Shown here in pieces: positions 1 to 8,292 of a stretch of DNA of 62,363 nt (position 1 is its first letter; each line of letters starts with the position of its first letter). Position numbers and translations under genes: made by a program. The DNA is from Amarolinea sp964580725 (GTDB lineage: Bacteria > Chloroflexota > Anaerolineae > SSC4 > Amarolineaceae). Under the pieces are notes generated by a model. That model had not been told where the DNA came from and ran no database searches. It saw only the letters and a program-made list of their open reading frames with translations. The stretch is taken from the NCBI GenBank assembly GCA_964580725.1, contig CAZOLV010000018.1, forward strand, positions 1-62,363, read 5' to 3'.

Positions 1-138
1 ACCGCCGTCCGCCTGACCGGCGCCCGCTCCGGCTCTGCCCCCTTCTCGCCCGTCAGCGCAATTGCCATCACCGCTCTTATCGCCGCCGCCTGGGCGATGA
101 AGCGGCGACGCCCGGTCGTCGCCAACCGCCAGGATTGA
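1..138 (+). CDS. C-terminal end of a membrane-anchored protein (partial)
   Basis: Frame 1 is open from the window edge to a TGA at 136-138 and gives 45 residues. The visible part has a polar segment (RSGSAPFSPVS), a hydrophobic stretch of about 16 residues (AIAITALIAAAWAM) and a basic tail (KRRRP). This is the shape of a C-terminal membrane anchor or sorting tail with an arginine-rich stop-transfer end. It has no PEP or LPxTG motif, so it cannot be assigned to a sortase or exosortase class. A strong hairpin follows 23 bp downstream. The function of the missing N-terminal part is unknown. Confidence 0.6.
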   Translation, partial: TAVRLTGARSGSAPFSPVSAIAITALIAAAWAMKRRRPVVANRQD

Positions 139-160
139 ACTGACGGCACCTATCACGTTC

Positions 161-194
161 GTAGCGCCGGTCAGATACCGGCGCTACGTCGTTT
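161..194 (+). terminator. Probable terminator of the upstream gene
   Basis: A perfect 11-bp stem, GTAGCGCCGGT (161-171) with ACCGGCGCTAC (177-187), closes a 5-nt loop and is followed by a weakly T-rich stretch (GTCGTTT). It separates the truncated upstream gene from the promoter of the sugar regulator. Confidence 0.55.
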
Positions 195-258
195 CCAGGA
201 CAGGTGCAGTGACTCGCGGACGAGGCGCACGCCAGAGGAGAGCCGTTCGCAAGCCGAT

Positions 259-287
259 TTGACAGATCGAAACCGGCGTGCTAAAAT
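259..287 (+). promoter_or_regulatory. Sigma-70 promoter of the sugar regulator/operon
   Basis: A consensus -35 TTGACA (259-264) and a near-consensus -10 TAAAAT (282-287) are separated by exactly 17 bp. Transcription should start near 294-296, at the edge of a LacI-type operator, which fits autoregulation. Confidence 0.75.
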
Positions 288-294
288 CGGTTTA

Positions 295-323
295 TGAAAA
301 CGTTACCATGATAACCTTATCAT
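295..323 (+). promoter_or_regulatory. LacI-family operator plus adjacent palindrome
   Basis: TGAAAACGTTACCA (295-308) fits the LacI/GalR half-site pattern TGNAANCGNTNNCA with its central CG. It is immediately followed by a second inverted repeat, ATGATAA-CC-TTATCAT (308-323). Both sit just downstream of the -10 box, so a bound repressor would block initiation or clearance. The ATG at 322 falls inside this palindrome, which argues against its use as the regulator start codon. Confidence 0.6.
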
Positions 324-369
324 GGACGTGTGGTGTGAAGACGCCGGGGCAACCAGTCTGGGGGAAGAT

Positions 370-2529
370 GTGGCGACGATCGTGGATGTGGCCAGGGCCG
401 CGGGAGTATCTACCGTCACCGTGTCGCGCGTGATCAACGAGGCGCCCAACGTCAACGCGGCCACGCGCGAGCGGGTGGAGCAGGCGGTGCGCGATCTCGG
501 CTATGTCCCCAACGTGGCGGCCCGCAGCCTGCGCTCCAAACGCACCCATTCCCTGGCGCTCATCGTACCAGATATCACCAATGCCTTTTGGACCACGGTT
601 TCACGCGGGGTAGAAGACGCAGCGCAGAGCCAGGGCTATTCGGTGCTGTTGTGCAACACCGATGAAGACCTGGTCAAACAGCAACGCTACCTGGATGTCA
701 TTCTCAGCCGCCGCGTGGATGGCGTCATCATGGCGCCCTGTGACGCTGACGCCGGCAAGCTGGCGCCGCTGCGCAATCATCGCATCGCCACCGTGTTGAT
801 TGACCGCCGCATCGTTGGTTGGGATGTGGACATGGTGTATGGCGATTCCCTGTCGGGCGCCTTTGCGTTGACCAACCATCTGATCGCCCTGGGGCATCGG
901 CGCATCGCCATGCTCTCCGGGCCAGAGGGCGCACCAACGGCAGAGGATCGCATCGTTGGCTACTGCCGGGCGTTGGCCGAGGCCGGCATCGAAGCAGACC
1001 CCCGTCTGATTCGCCGGGGAGGGTTCAACTGGCGCGCGGGCGACGAGCTGACCAATCAGCTTTGGCGGGAGGACAACGCACCAACGGCGATTTTCGCCGC
1101 CAACAACGCCATTGCCATTGGTGTGATTGGGGCGCTGGGCAAGATGGGTCTGCGCATTCCCCAAGACGTGGCGTTGGTCTGCTTCGATGATTTTCCCCAC
1201 GCCGTTCGCTTCTTCCCCTTTCTGACGGTCATTGCGCAACCGGCCTATGACATGGGGGCCAACGCCGCCCAGCTTTTGCTCAGCCGCCTGGAATCGCCGG
1301 TCGCTCTGAAGCCACGCCGCGTGGTGCTGCCAGTGCGCCTGGTGGTGCGCTACTCCTGCGGCAGTCCATTGAGAGAAAGCGGACATTCGGCGCTCAGTTT
1401 GCCGCTGCCGGGCGTAGTGCCGGCGCGGGAAATGCTGGTCAAGCCCCTGGAGCCTGAAGAGGTGGGCGCGGCCGGCGGTCTGGAAATCGGTCGCTCGGCG
1501 GATAGCCGCCGGCGGCACGGGCGCCGGTCTGTGCCGCCGGCAACGGACAAACCAGACTCGAACCGCCTGCGCCAGGTCTTCAACTTTCGCCAACCCGATC
1601 GCATTCCGCGTGTGGAACTGCGTCTTAGCGGCCGCAACGTGTTCGAGTATGTGCTGGAGCGGTCGTTCAAGTCCGAATCAGCGGGAGGCCGCGGCGGCGC
1701 CTTCGAGCCGCCGCCGCAACTGCAAGTGGAATTGGCGCAGCGCGTCGGATTGGATGCGATCGGTTGTGAGCTGGCCTGGCACGCCGACACCTGGGCCGAC
1801 GACGCAGTGGTCTCCGTCAATGATCTGGCGCGGTTGGAGCCGGCGCCGCTGGCCTGGCAGTTGAGTCAACTGGAACGTCACCTGGCCGCGGCGCAGGGCG
1901 CGGGGGTAGGCGTTTTCGCCAGCTTCAGCGGCTGTTTTGCCAATGCCCTGCGTTCGTTGAACGGTCGCGGCGCCGCTGATGTGCCTCTCCTGGAGCGGGT
2001 GATGGATCTGTTGACGGCGCATGGCGAGCGGCTGATCCGCGCCGTCTGTGATCGTTTCGGCGAAGATCTGGCCTTTGTGCTGATCAACGATGATGTGGCT
2101 AACAACCAGGGTCTGCTGCTGCCGTTGGAACTGTTCGGCCAGGTGGCGCCCATCCGTTTGCAACGCCTGATCGGACCGGCGCTGGAGCATGGCGTGCCGG
2201 CGGCGCTTCATTCGGCCGGCCAGGTGGCGGCCAGCCTGCCCTTCGTGCAGCAGGCCGGTTTTCGGGCCGTTCATGGCCTGAACCCAACGTGCAATGACCT
2301 GGATGCCCTGCAGGCGACGTGGGCGGGTCAACTGGTGCTCATGGGCGGCATTTCTGAAACGTTGTTGATCGAAGGGCCACGCGAAAGAATCGAAACGGCG
2401 GTCGCCAGCGTCTGCCGGCGCTTTGCAGGGCAGAGCGGCTACGTGCTCGGCTCGGCGCAGGGCATTACGGATGGCACCCCGCCCGCCCATTTCGTGGCGA
2501 TGATCGAAGCGGCCCGCGCTCGCGCGTAA
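370..2529 (+). CDS. LacI-family transcriptional regulator fused to a URO-D-like domain
   Basis: The start is taken as GTG 370 because GGGGGAA (360-366) precedes it and the product then begins like other LacI proteins; an in-frame ATG at 322 lies in the operator palindrome. The protein has 719 aa. Residues 1-50 are the LacI helix-turn-helix (IVDVARAAGVSTVTVSRVIN) and hinge helix (PNVAARSLRSK). Residues about 55-340 are a periplasmic-binding-protein-like sugar-sensing core (LALIVPDITNAFW, DGVIMAPCD, FAANNAIAIG, CFDDF). A charged linker of about 60 residues leads to a 300-residue region resembling the uroporphyrinogen decarboxylase/MtaA-like methyltransferase fold (PDRIPRVELRL, AALHSAGQV, VHGLNPTCNDL, LVLMGGIS). 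Ordinary LacI proteins end near 340 residues, so this is a true fusion within one uninterrupted frame. It probably represses the downstream sugar operon. The role of the URO-D part is unknown; it may bind a ligand or cofactor. Confidence 0.85.
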   Translation: MATIVDVARAAGVSTVTVSRVINEAPNVNAATRERVEQAVRDLGYVPNVAARSLRSKRTHSLALIVPDITNAFWTTVSRGVEDAAQSQGYSVLLCNTDEDLVKQQRYLDVILSRRVDGVIMAPCDADAGKLAPLRNHRIATVLIDRRIVGWDVDMVYGDSLSGAFALTNHLIALGHRRIAMLSGPEGAPTAEDRIVGYCRALAEAGIEADPRLIRRGGFNWRAGDELTNQLWREDNAPTAIFAANNAIAIGVIGALGKMGLRIPQDVALVCFDDFPHAVRFFPFLTVIAQPAYDMGANAAQLLLSRLESPVALKPRRVVLPVRLVVRYSCGSPLRESGHSALSLPLPGVVPAREMLVKPLEPEEVGAAGGLEIGRSADSRRRHGRRSVPPATDKPDSNRLRQVFNFRQPDRIPRVELRLSGRNVFEYVLERSFKSESAGGRGGAFEPPPQLQVELAQRVGLDAIGCELAWHADTWADDAVVSVNDLARLEPAPLAWQLSQLERHLAAAQGAGVGVFASFSGCFANALRSLNGRGAADVPLLERVMDLLTAHGERLIRAVCDRFGEDLAFVLINDDVANNQGLLLPLELFGQVAPIRLQRLIGPALEHGVPAALHSAGQVAASLPFVQQAGFRAVHGLNPTCNDLDALQATWAGQLVLMGGISETLLIEGPRERIETAVASVCRRFAGQSGYVLGSAQGITDGTPPAHFVAMIEAARARA

Positions 2530-2652
2530 ATTCGGCCTCCCGGCCGCAGGGCGACGAGGCAGGCAAGGCGACTGCACGACACCAGGCGCATGTTCAGAAC
2601 GATCGAAACTCCGTGGTGTCACTTGGATTCATTCTTCGAAGAGGGGAAACGC

Positions 2653-4200
2653 ATGAGCGAATACCTGGTCATGATGGAAGGAATTGACAAGCGCTTCCCT
2701 GGCGTTCACGCGTTGGATCAGGCGCACTTCGAACTGCTGCCCGGCGAAGTGCATGCCCTGGTCGGCGAAAACGGCGCCGGCAAGTCCACCCTGATGAAGA
2801 TCCTGTCCGGCGTCTATCACAAGGACGCGGGGCGCATCTTTTACAAAGGGCGAGAGGTGGAGATTTCCAACCCGCGCGCGGCGCAAGACCTGGGCATCAG
2901 CATCATTCATCAGGAATTGAACCTGATGCCGCACCTGACCGTGGCGCAGAACATCTTCATCGGCCGGGAGCCGCGGCGCGCTTCCCGGCTCCTGGTGGAC
3001 GACGACGCCACCAACAGGCAGGTCGAGCAGCTCTTCGAGATGATGCACCTGAGGCTCGATCCACGCACCAAAGTGGCCGACCTGACGGTTGCCATGCAGC
3101 AAATGGTGGAGATTGCCAAGGCGCTGTCGTTCAATTCCGAGGTGCTCATCATGGATGAGCCAACCGCAGCCCTGACCGAATCGGAGATCGAAGACCTCTT
3201 CCGCATCGTGCGCCAACTACGGGCCAAGGGCGTGGGCATCGTCCACATCTCGCACCGGCTGGAAGAACTGAAGCAGATTTCCGACCGCATCACGGTGATG
3301 CGAGATAGCCGCACCATTGACACGGTCAACACCAAAGAGGTGACGATTGACCAGATCATCAGCATGATGGTGGGGCGCACGATCTTCGAGTCTGCCCCGG
3401 AGCTGCCGGAAAAACCGCGTCAGGAGATTGCACTGGAGGTCAAGGGGCTGAATCGGGGCCGGGTGCTGCGCGACATCAGTTTTCAGCTCAAGAAGGGCGA
3501 GATTCTGGGCTTTGCCGGGCTGATGGGCGCGGGGCGCACCGAGGTGGCACGCGCCATTTTTGGCGCAGACCCCATTGATTCCGGGCAGATCATCATCAAG
3601 GGTCGTCCGGTGCAGATCAAACAGCCGGGCGACGCGGTGAGACATGGCATCGCCTATCTGTCCGAGGATCGCAAACGCTACGGCCTGGCGCTGGGCCTGG
3701 ATGTCGAGACGAACATCGCCCTGGCCGCGCTGCGCAAGTTCATCAGCAGGCTGGGCTGGATCAACAGGGCGAAGACTTCCGGGACAGCGCAAGAGCATGT
3801 GCAGGCGCTCAGCATCAAGACGCCAGGGATCAGACAGCGCGTGCGCAATCTTTCGGGCGGCAATCAGCAAAAAGTGATCATCGGCAAATGGCTGACCGCC
3901 GATACCGACATCCTGATCTTCGACGAACCAACCCGCGGCATCGACGTCGGCGCCAAGAGCGAGATTTACAGGCTGCTGAACGAGCTGGCGCAGCAGGGCA
4001 AGGCCATCCTGATGATCTCATCGGAGCTGCCAGAGATTCTGCGCATGAGTCATCGCATCATGGTGATGTGCGAAGGCCGCATTACAGGAGAGCTGGCCGC
4101 AGCAGAAGCGACGCAGGAACGGATCATGAAGTTCGCAACCCAACGCGGGGCCATCGTCGCCGACGAGGCGATTTCAGCCATTTCAAGCCAGGAGAGTTGA
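2653..4200 (+). CDS. Sugar ABC transporter ATP-binding protein (RbsA/MglA type)
   Basis: The 515-aa protein has two tandem ABC domains, as in RbsA/MglA/XylG. The first has Walker A GENGAGKST near residue 38, a Walker B LIMDEPTAAL and the switch HISHR. The second has the degenerate Walker A (GLMGAGRTE) typical of the family, an LSGGNQQK signature and LIFDEPTRGID. The start at ATG 2653 is chosen for the GAGGGGAA ribosome site at 2641-2648; a longer frame extends upstream without one. It lies 3 bp before the permease gene. It energises uptake of a monosaccharide, here probably the 6-deoxysugar or pentose handled by the following enzymes. Confidence 0.93.
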   Translation: MSEYLVMMEGIDKRFPGVHALDQAHFELLPGEVHALVGENGAGKSTLMKILSGVYHKDAGRIFYKGREVEISNPRAAQDLGISIIHQELNLMPHLTVAQNIFIGREPRRASRLLVDDDATNRQVEQLFEMMHLRLDPRTKVADLTVAMQQMVEIAKALSFNSEVLIMDEPTAALTESEIEDLFRIVRQLRAKGVGIVHISHRLEELKQISDRITVMRDSRTIDTVNTKEVTIDQIISMMVGRTIFESAPELPEKPRQEIALEVKGLNRGRVLRDISFQLKKGEILGFAGLMGAGRTEVARAIFGADPIDSGQIIIKGRPVQIKQPGDAVRHGIAYLSEDRKRYGLALGLDVETNIALAALRKFISRLGWINRAKTSGTAQEHVQALSIKTPGIRQRVRNLSGGNQQKVIIGKWLTADTDILIFDEPTRGIDVGAKSEIYRLLNELAQQGKAILMISSELPEILRMSHRIMVMCEGRITGELAAAEATQERIMKFATQRGAIVADEAISAISSQES

Positions 4201-4203
4201 ACG

Positions 4204-5193
4204 ATGACCACTCAAGAAACGACCAAGACAACGACCAGGCGGACGCTGATCCGCCCCGAAGCCATGCAAACGATCCTGGCATTCGCCGGCCTGATCGTGA
4301 TCTTCCTCGCCTTCTACCTGACCACCCCCTACTTTCGGGGATTCGAAAACCTGGTGGCGATTCTGCTCTCCACCGCGGTCAACGGCGTGCTGGCGTTGGG
4401 TGTCACCTTTGTCATCATTACGGGGGGCATTGACCTCTCGATTGGCACGATCCTCACCTTTTCAGCCGTCACGACCGGCGTCTTCATCGTTGACCTGGGG
4501 CTGCCGGTGCCGCTTGGGGTGACGCTCGGCCTGCTGGCCGGCGCGCTGTGTGGGCTGATCAACGGCTTCGTCATCGCCAAGATGAAGGTTCCGCCCTTCA
4601 TCGCCACCCTGGGCATGATGATGATGACCAAAGGGTTATCGTTGATCCTGTCTCGTTCCAAACCGATCTACTTTACCGACCTGCCAGAGTTCAGACAGAT
4701 CGCCATGGGCAACCTCATTGCGGGGGTCAACATTCCCAACGCCGTCATGATCCTGTTCGCCAGCGCCATCATTGCCAGCCTGATCCTGAGCAAGACGATC
4801 CTGGGGCGCTACAACTTCGCCATTGGCAGCAACGAAGAGGCCACCCGCCTTTCCGGCGTCAACGTAGACCAATGGAAGATTGCGATCTACACGTTGTGCG
4901 GCCTTTTTTCCGGCCTGGGCGGTGTCTTGATGGCTTCGCGGCTCGATTCGGCGCAGCCTGCGCTGGGCGCCGGTTACGAACTGGATGCGATCGCCGCGGT
5001 GGTGATCGGCGGCACCTCGCTCAGCGGCGGCGAGGGCACCATCCTGGGCACCATCATCGGCGCCTTCATCATGAGCACGCTGACCAACGGCCTGCGCATT
5101 CGCTCCGTGCCGCAGGAGTGGCAGATGGTGGTGACCGGCCTGATCGTCATCGGTGCGGTGTACCTGGACATCATGCGGCGCCGGGCGAAGTAA
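4204..5193 (+). CDS. Sugar ABC transporter permease (RbsC family)
   Basis: The 329-aa hydrophobic protein has about nine to ten membrane spans and the family hallmarks GVTFVIITGGIDLSIG (residues about 70-85), a GRYNFAIGSNEEATRLSG coupling loop and AVVIGGTSLSGGEGT. It belongs to the BPD_transp_2 family and would form a homodimeric channel with the preceding double ATPase and the following lipoprotein. The short N-terminal tail is threonine-rich. The gene starts 3 bp after the ATPase stop, so the two are co-translated. Confidence 0.93.
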   Translation: MTTQETTKTTTRRTLIRPEAMQTILAFAGLIVIFLAFYLTTPYFRGFENLVAILLSTAVNGVLALGVTFVIITGGIDLSIGTILTFSAVTTGVFIVDLGLPVPLGVTLGLLAGALCGLINGFVIAKMKVPPFIATLGMMMMTKGLSLILSRSKPIYFTDLPEFRQIAMGNLIAGVNIPNAVMILFASAIIASLILSKTILGRYNFAIGSNEEATRLSGVNVDQWKIAIYTLCGLFSGLGGVLMASRLDSAQPALGAGYELDAIAAVVIGGTSLSGGEGTILGTIIGAFIMSTLTNGLRIRSVPQEWQMVVTGLIVIGAVYLDIMRRRAK

Positions 5194-5345
5194 TGGCCCC
5201 GCCGGCGACCGGAACAGGTACTCGATGTTTCATGGTTGTTAGGGGCTTGCTCAAGCGATGAGCGGTGGGTTCTCATGCTTGAACGACCCTGAGGCCCATC
5301 GTGGGCTTAACAATAAGTTTCGTGGCAGACAAGAGGAGAAAACGT

Positions 5346-6314
5346 ATGAAGAAGTGGTTCGTTGTTCTGTCGCTGTTGGTGATCGCATCGCTGCTGCTCA
5401 GCGCGTGCGGCACGACCGCCGCTCCCACGCCGGCGGCCTCCGGGGACATCTACATCCCTGTCATCTCGAAGGGCTTCCAGCACCAGTTCTGGCAAGCCGT
5501 CAAGCAGGGCGCAGAGACTGCGGCCAAGGATCTCAACGTCAAGATCACGTTCGAAGGTCCGGAAACCGAAGCCCAGGTTGACAAACAGGTGGAAATGGTG
5601 CAGGCCGCACTGGCGAAAAGCCCCAAGTGCCTGGCGCTGGCCGCGCTGGACAGCAAGGCCCTGGCATCGCAGTTGGCCGAGGCCAAGTCCAAGGGCATTC
5701 CCGTCGTCGGCTTCGACTCCGGCGTCGAGGGTGACGTTCCGGTCACCACCGCAGCCACCGACAACATCGCCGCGGCCGCCTATGCGGCCGACAAGATGGC
5801 CGAGTTGATCGGCGGCGCGGGCAAGGTGGCAGTCATCGTCCATGACCAGACCAGCGTGACGGGCGTCACCCGTCGCGATGGTTTCGTCAACCGCATCAAG
5901 GAGAAGTACCCCAACATCGAAGTCGTGGCCGTGCAGTACGGCGGCGGCGATCATGCCAAATCCGCCGACCTGGCCAAGGCGATCATGACGGCCAATCCCG
6001 ACCTGAAGGGCTTCTTTGGCGGCAATGAAGGCTCGGCCATCGGCGTGGTCAACGCGGTCAAGGAAATGAACAAGGCCGGCTCGCTCGTGGTCATCGGCTA
6101 CGACGCCGGCAAGATTCAGAAGGACGCCATGCGCAGCGGTCTGATGGCGGGCGCGATCACGCAGGACCCGGTCGGCATCGGCTACAAGGCCGTCGAGGCC
6201 TGTGTCAAGGCGATCAAGGGCGAAGCCTTGCCGAAGTCCATTGACACCGGCTTCAAGTGGTGGGATAAGTCCAACGTGGACGCCGAAGAGATGAAGGTGC
6301 TCCTGTACGATTGA
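5346..6314 (+). CDS. Sugar ABC transporter substrate-binding lipoprotein (RbsB-like)
   Basis: The start at ATG 5346 is preceded by AGAGGAGAA. The first 21 residues form a lipoprotein signal peptide (KKW, hydrophobic core, LLLSAC with lipobox Cys21). The rest is a periplasmic-binding-protein type 1 fold of the Peripla_BP_4 class: ISKGFQHQFWQAVKQGAE, FEGPETEAQVDKQVEMVQ, GFDSGVEGDVPVTTAATDN and FGGNEGSAIGVVNA. Length is 322 aa, normal for RbsB-like proteins. It captures the sugar outside the membrane. Family members bind ribose, xylose, rhamnose, fucose or autoinducer-2, and the exact ligand cannot be read from sequence. A 152-bp spacer separates it from the permease and could hold a processing site that raises its expression. 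Confidence 0.92.
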   Translation: MKKWFVVLSLLVIASLLLSACGTTAAPTPAASGDIYIPVISKGFQHQFWQAVKQGAETAAKDLNVKITFEGPETEAQVDKQVEMVQAALAKSPKCLALAALDSKALASQLAEAKSKGIPVVGFDSGVEGDVPVTTAATDNIAAAAYAADKMAELIGGAGKVAVIVHDQTSVTGVTRRDGFVNRIKEKYPNIEVVAVQYGGGDHAKSADLAKAIMTANPDLKGFFGGNEGSAIGVVNAVKEMNKAGSLVVIGYDAGKIQKDAMRSGLMAGAITQDPVGIGYKAVEACVKAIKGEALPKSIDTGFKWWDKSNVDAEEMKVLLYD

Positions 6315-6341
6315 TCGTCAGGTAGCATTCGAAGTGAGAAA

Positions 6342-6443
6342 GGAGCTGGCTGCGCGCTGAGTCTGGTTGCCAATCCGAACCGGCTAATCCCCTGCCGTCG
6401 GCCGTCGGTTCGATCAAAATCGGCCCAGGGCGCGCCCAGCTCC
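6342..6443 (+). other. Long-range inverted repeat in the leader before the isomerase gene
   Basis: The 254-bp spacer 6315-6568 begins with GGAGCTGG (6342-6349), which pairs with CCAGCTCC (6436-6443). GC-rich sequence extends inward from both arms. The structure could stabilise the 3' end of the transporter message or act as a leader for the isomerase gene. No terminator U-tract follows. Confidence 0.35.
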
Positions 6444-6452
6444 TCATGTTAT

Positions 6453-6481
6453 CTCAACTCAACTCGACTCAACTCGACTCG
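6453..6481 (+). repeat. Pentanucleotide repeat upstream of the isomerase gene
   Basis: Imperfect 5-bp units CTCAA/CTCGA are repeated about six times, 88 bp before the isomerase start. It is one of three pentanucleotide tracts in this window that lie shortly upstream of genes. Confidence 0.7.
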
Positions 6482-6568
6482 CCCATGCGCCAATCCTCAT
6501 CATTGTGGCAGGAAACAGGTTCATGGGTCGCCCCGCGCCTTTCTCTTTTTTTCAGGGAGACCCATCAT

Positions 6569-8287
6569 ATGCACAAAGCGATCGCACTTTCCGATTCTGC
6601 CCCTGCGACTGCGCGCAACACACCGGCCATTGGCGTCTTCGTGGCCGGCGACCCGCGCATTGATGCAGCCAGCCGCCAACGCTGCCGGAACATCTGTCAG
6701 ATGGTGGCCGACACGCTGGCCGCACGCGTCAAACTCCCGGACGGCTCAGCGGTCAAGGTCGTCTGGTCGCCCATCCTGGTAGACGGCGAGCCGCAGGCGG
6801 ATGCGGTCGCCAAACAGTTCCAGGATGCCGGCGTCAAAATTCTGGTCTGCACGCCCGATACCTGGGCCTTTCCGCAGCTCAGCGTGATCTCACTGTTGGC
6901 GCAATTCCCCAAAGAGACCCCCATCAACTTCACCTGCGGCAATTCCGGCCCCAAACCGGGGGTCGTCTTTGCACATGCGATCAACGGCGCGCTGGCGCAG
7001 TACGGCAAGCTCTCGCACCTCAACGTCGGTTCCTGGCCCGACACCGGCATGAACCCGCCAATGACCGAGGGCACGGCGCAGGCGCTGGTTGACTGGGCGT
7101 TTGCCGCGGTCACTACGCAGGCGCTGAAGGGGCGCCGCGTCGTCATCTTCGGGCATGACAGCATGGGCATGGAAACCGCGCTCGCCCACGTCATCCCCAC
7201 GCGGCGTCAGTTTGGCGTCGAGATCACCCGCCTGGACATGAAACTCCTGGCGGACATGCTCGCCAAGAAAGCCTACGACGCCGCCGAGCTGAAGGCGCTG
7301 CGCGGCTTCGTGGATCACTCCCTGGGGCCGCGGCTGGAACTACGCGACCAGGTGGACTCCGACCGCTTCGATCAGAGCCTGGCGCTCTACCTGATCACGC
7401 GCAATCTGTTGAACGATTTGAACGCCGTGGGCGGCGGCTTCATGAGCCAGCTCGAATGGGGCTCCGATCTGCGCGGCCTGCCGCTGCCGGTGGCCGACGC
7501 CATGGAATCGTTCTTCAACTCTACCTTCGATCACAATGGCCGCAAGGCGCCTGTGCCCTTCGCCACCGAGGCCGATGTGCAAGGGCTGCTCACCATGCTC
7601 TTCATGTCCGGCTTGACCGGCGGCGCTCCGCCTCTCTTCATGGATTTCCGCAAGGTGTGGGAGCCGTGGGAGCTGCAGGCGCTGGCGCAGCGGCTCGATT
7701 TTACGCTGCCCGACGAACCCTGGGCTGTCAAGGGCCTGGTGGATGGCGACAACTCCGGCAGCGCCTCCTTCGACTGGGCCGCGGGACCGGGCGCCAGTAT
7801 TGATGAAATCATGGCCGGCGTCAGTATGCCGCTGGCCGATGCCGGTTACTTCCCCGGCATGGGCAATTCTGTCACTTTCATTTCGCCCGGCGGCCTGTCG
7901 GGCATTGCCGGGCGACTGACCTTCAGCAACCTGGCGGGCATGTTCAGCATGAGTTGGGATGAGGCCAGCTCGGCCGGCGTGCCCGAACCGCTTGCCACAG
8001 CGCTGTGCAAAGCCACAACCCCGCAATGGCCGCACACCTTCGTGGTGCCCAAATACGCCTCGATGAACGAGTACAAGCACCTGCCGCCGGCCAACCATTT
8101 CCACATGGTGCAGGGACTCAGCCCGGCGCGGCTGCAATACTGGATGGACTTGAACTGCGTGCTGTCGCAGACCGTCTGGAGCGCCCGGCCGTCCTTCGTC
8201 GAAGGCGTGGATCGGCCGCTGCCCCTGCTGTTTGCGGCCAACGGCGGTGAAAACAACGCCAAGCTGATGCTAGGACAAAGACTCTGA
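6569..8287 (+). CDS. L-fucose/D-arabinose isomerase family protein
   Basis: The 573-aa protein is near the 591 aa of FucI. It would interconvert an aldose and ketose (L-fucose/L-fuculose, D-arabinose/D-ribulose) with Mn2+. The three metal-ligand regions of the family are visible: Glu in FATEADVQGLLTMLF, Asp in PPLFMDFRKVWEP and His in NHFHMVQG. The N-terminal substrate domain has GVFVAGDPRID and the family-typical LNVGSWPDTGMNPPMTEGTAQ. ATG 6569 is preceded by CAGGGAGA; in-frame sequence upstream runs through the pentanucleotide repeat and is not expected to be coding. The kinase gene follows after 5 bp. Substrate specificity is inferred from family and operon only. Confidence 0.88.
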   Translation: MHKAIALSDSAPATARNTPAIGVFVAGDPRIDAASRQRCRNICQMVADTLAARVKLPDGSAVKVVWSPILVDGEPQADAVAKQFQDAGVKILVCTPDTWAFPQLSVISLLAQFPKETPINFTCGNSGPKPGVVFAHAINGALAQYGKLSHLNVGSWPDTGMNPPMTEGTAQALVDWAFAAVTTQALKGRRVVIFGHDSMGMETALAHVIPTRRQFGVEITRLDMKLLADMLAKKAYDAAELKALRGFVDHSLGPRLELRDQVDSDRFDQSLALYLITRNLLNDLNAVGGGFMSQLEWGSDLRGLPLPVADAMESFFNSTFDHNGRKAPVPFATEADVQGLLTMLFMSGLTGGAPPLFMDFRKVWEPWELQALAQRLDFTLPDEPWAVKGLVDGDNSGSASFDWAAGPGASIDEIMAGVSMPLADAGYFPGMGNSVTFISPGGLSGIAGRLTFSNLAGMFSMSWDEASSAGVPEPLATALCKATTPQWPHTFVVPKYASMNEYKHLPPANHFHMVQGLSPARLQYWMDLNCVLSQTVWSARPSFVEGVDRPLPLLFAANGGENNAKLMLGQRL

Positions 8288-8292
8288 AGAGC

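Noticed and set aside
322..369. ATG 322 as start of the LacI-URO-D gene
   Set aside because: It lies inside the operator palindrome and has no ribosome site; GTG 370 has GGGGGAA and gives a normal LacI N-terminus.
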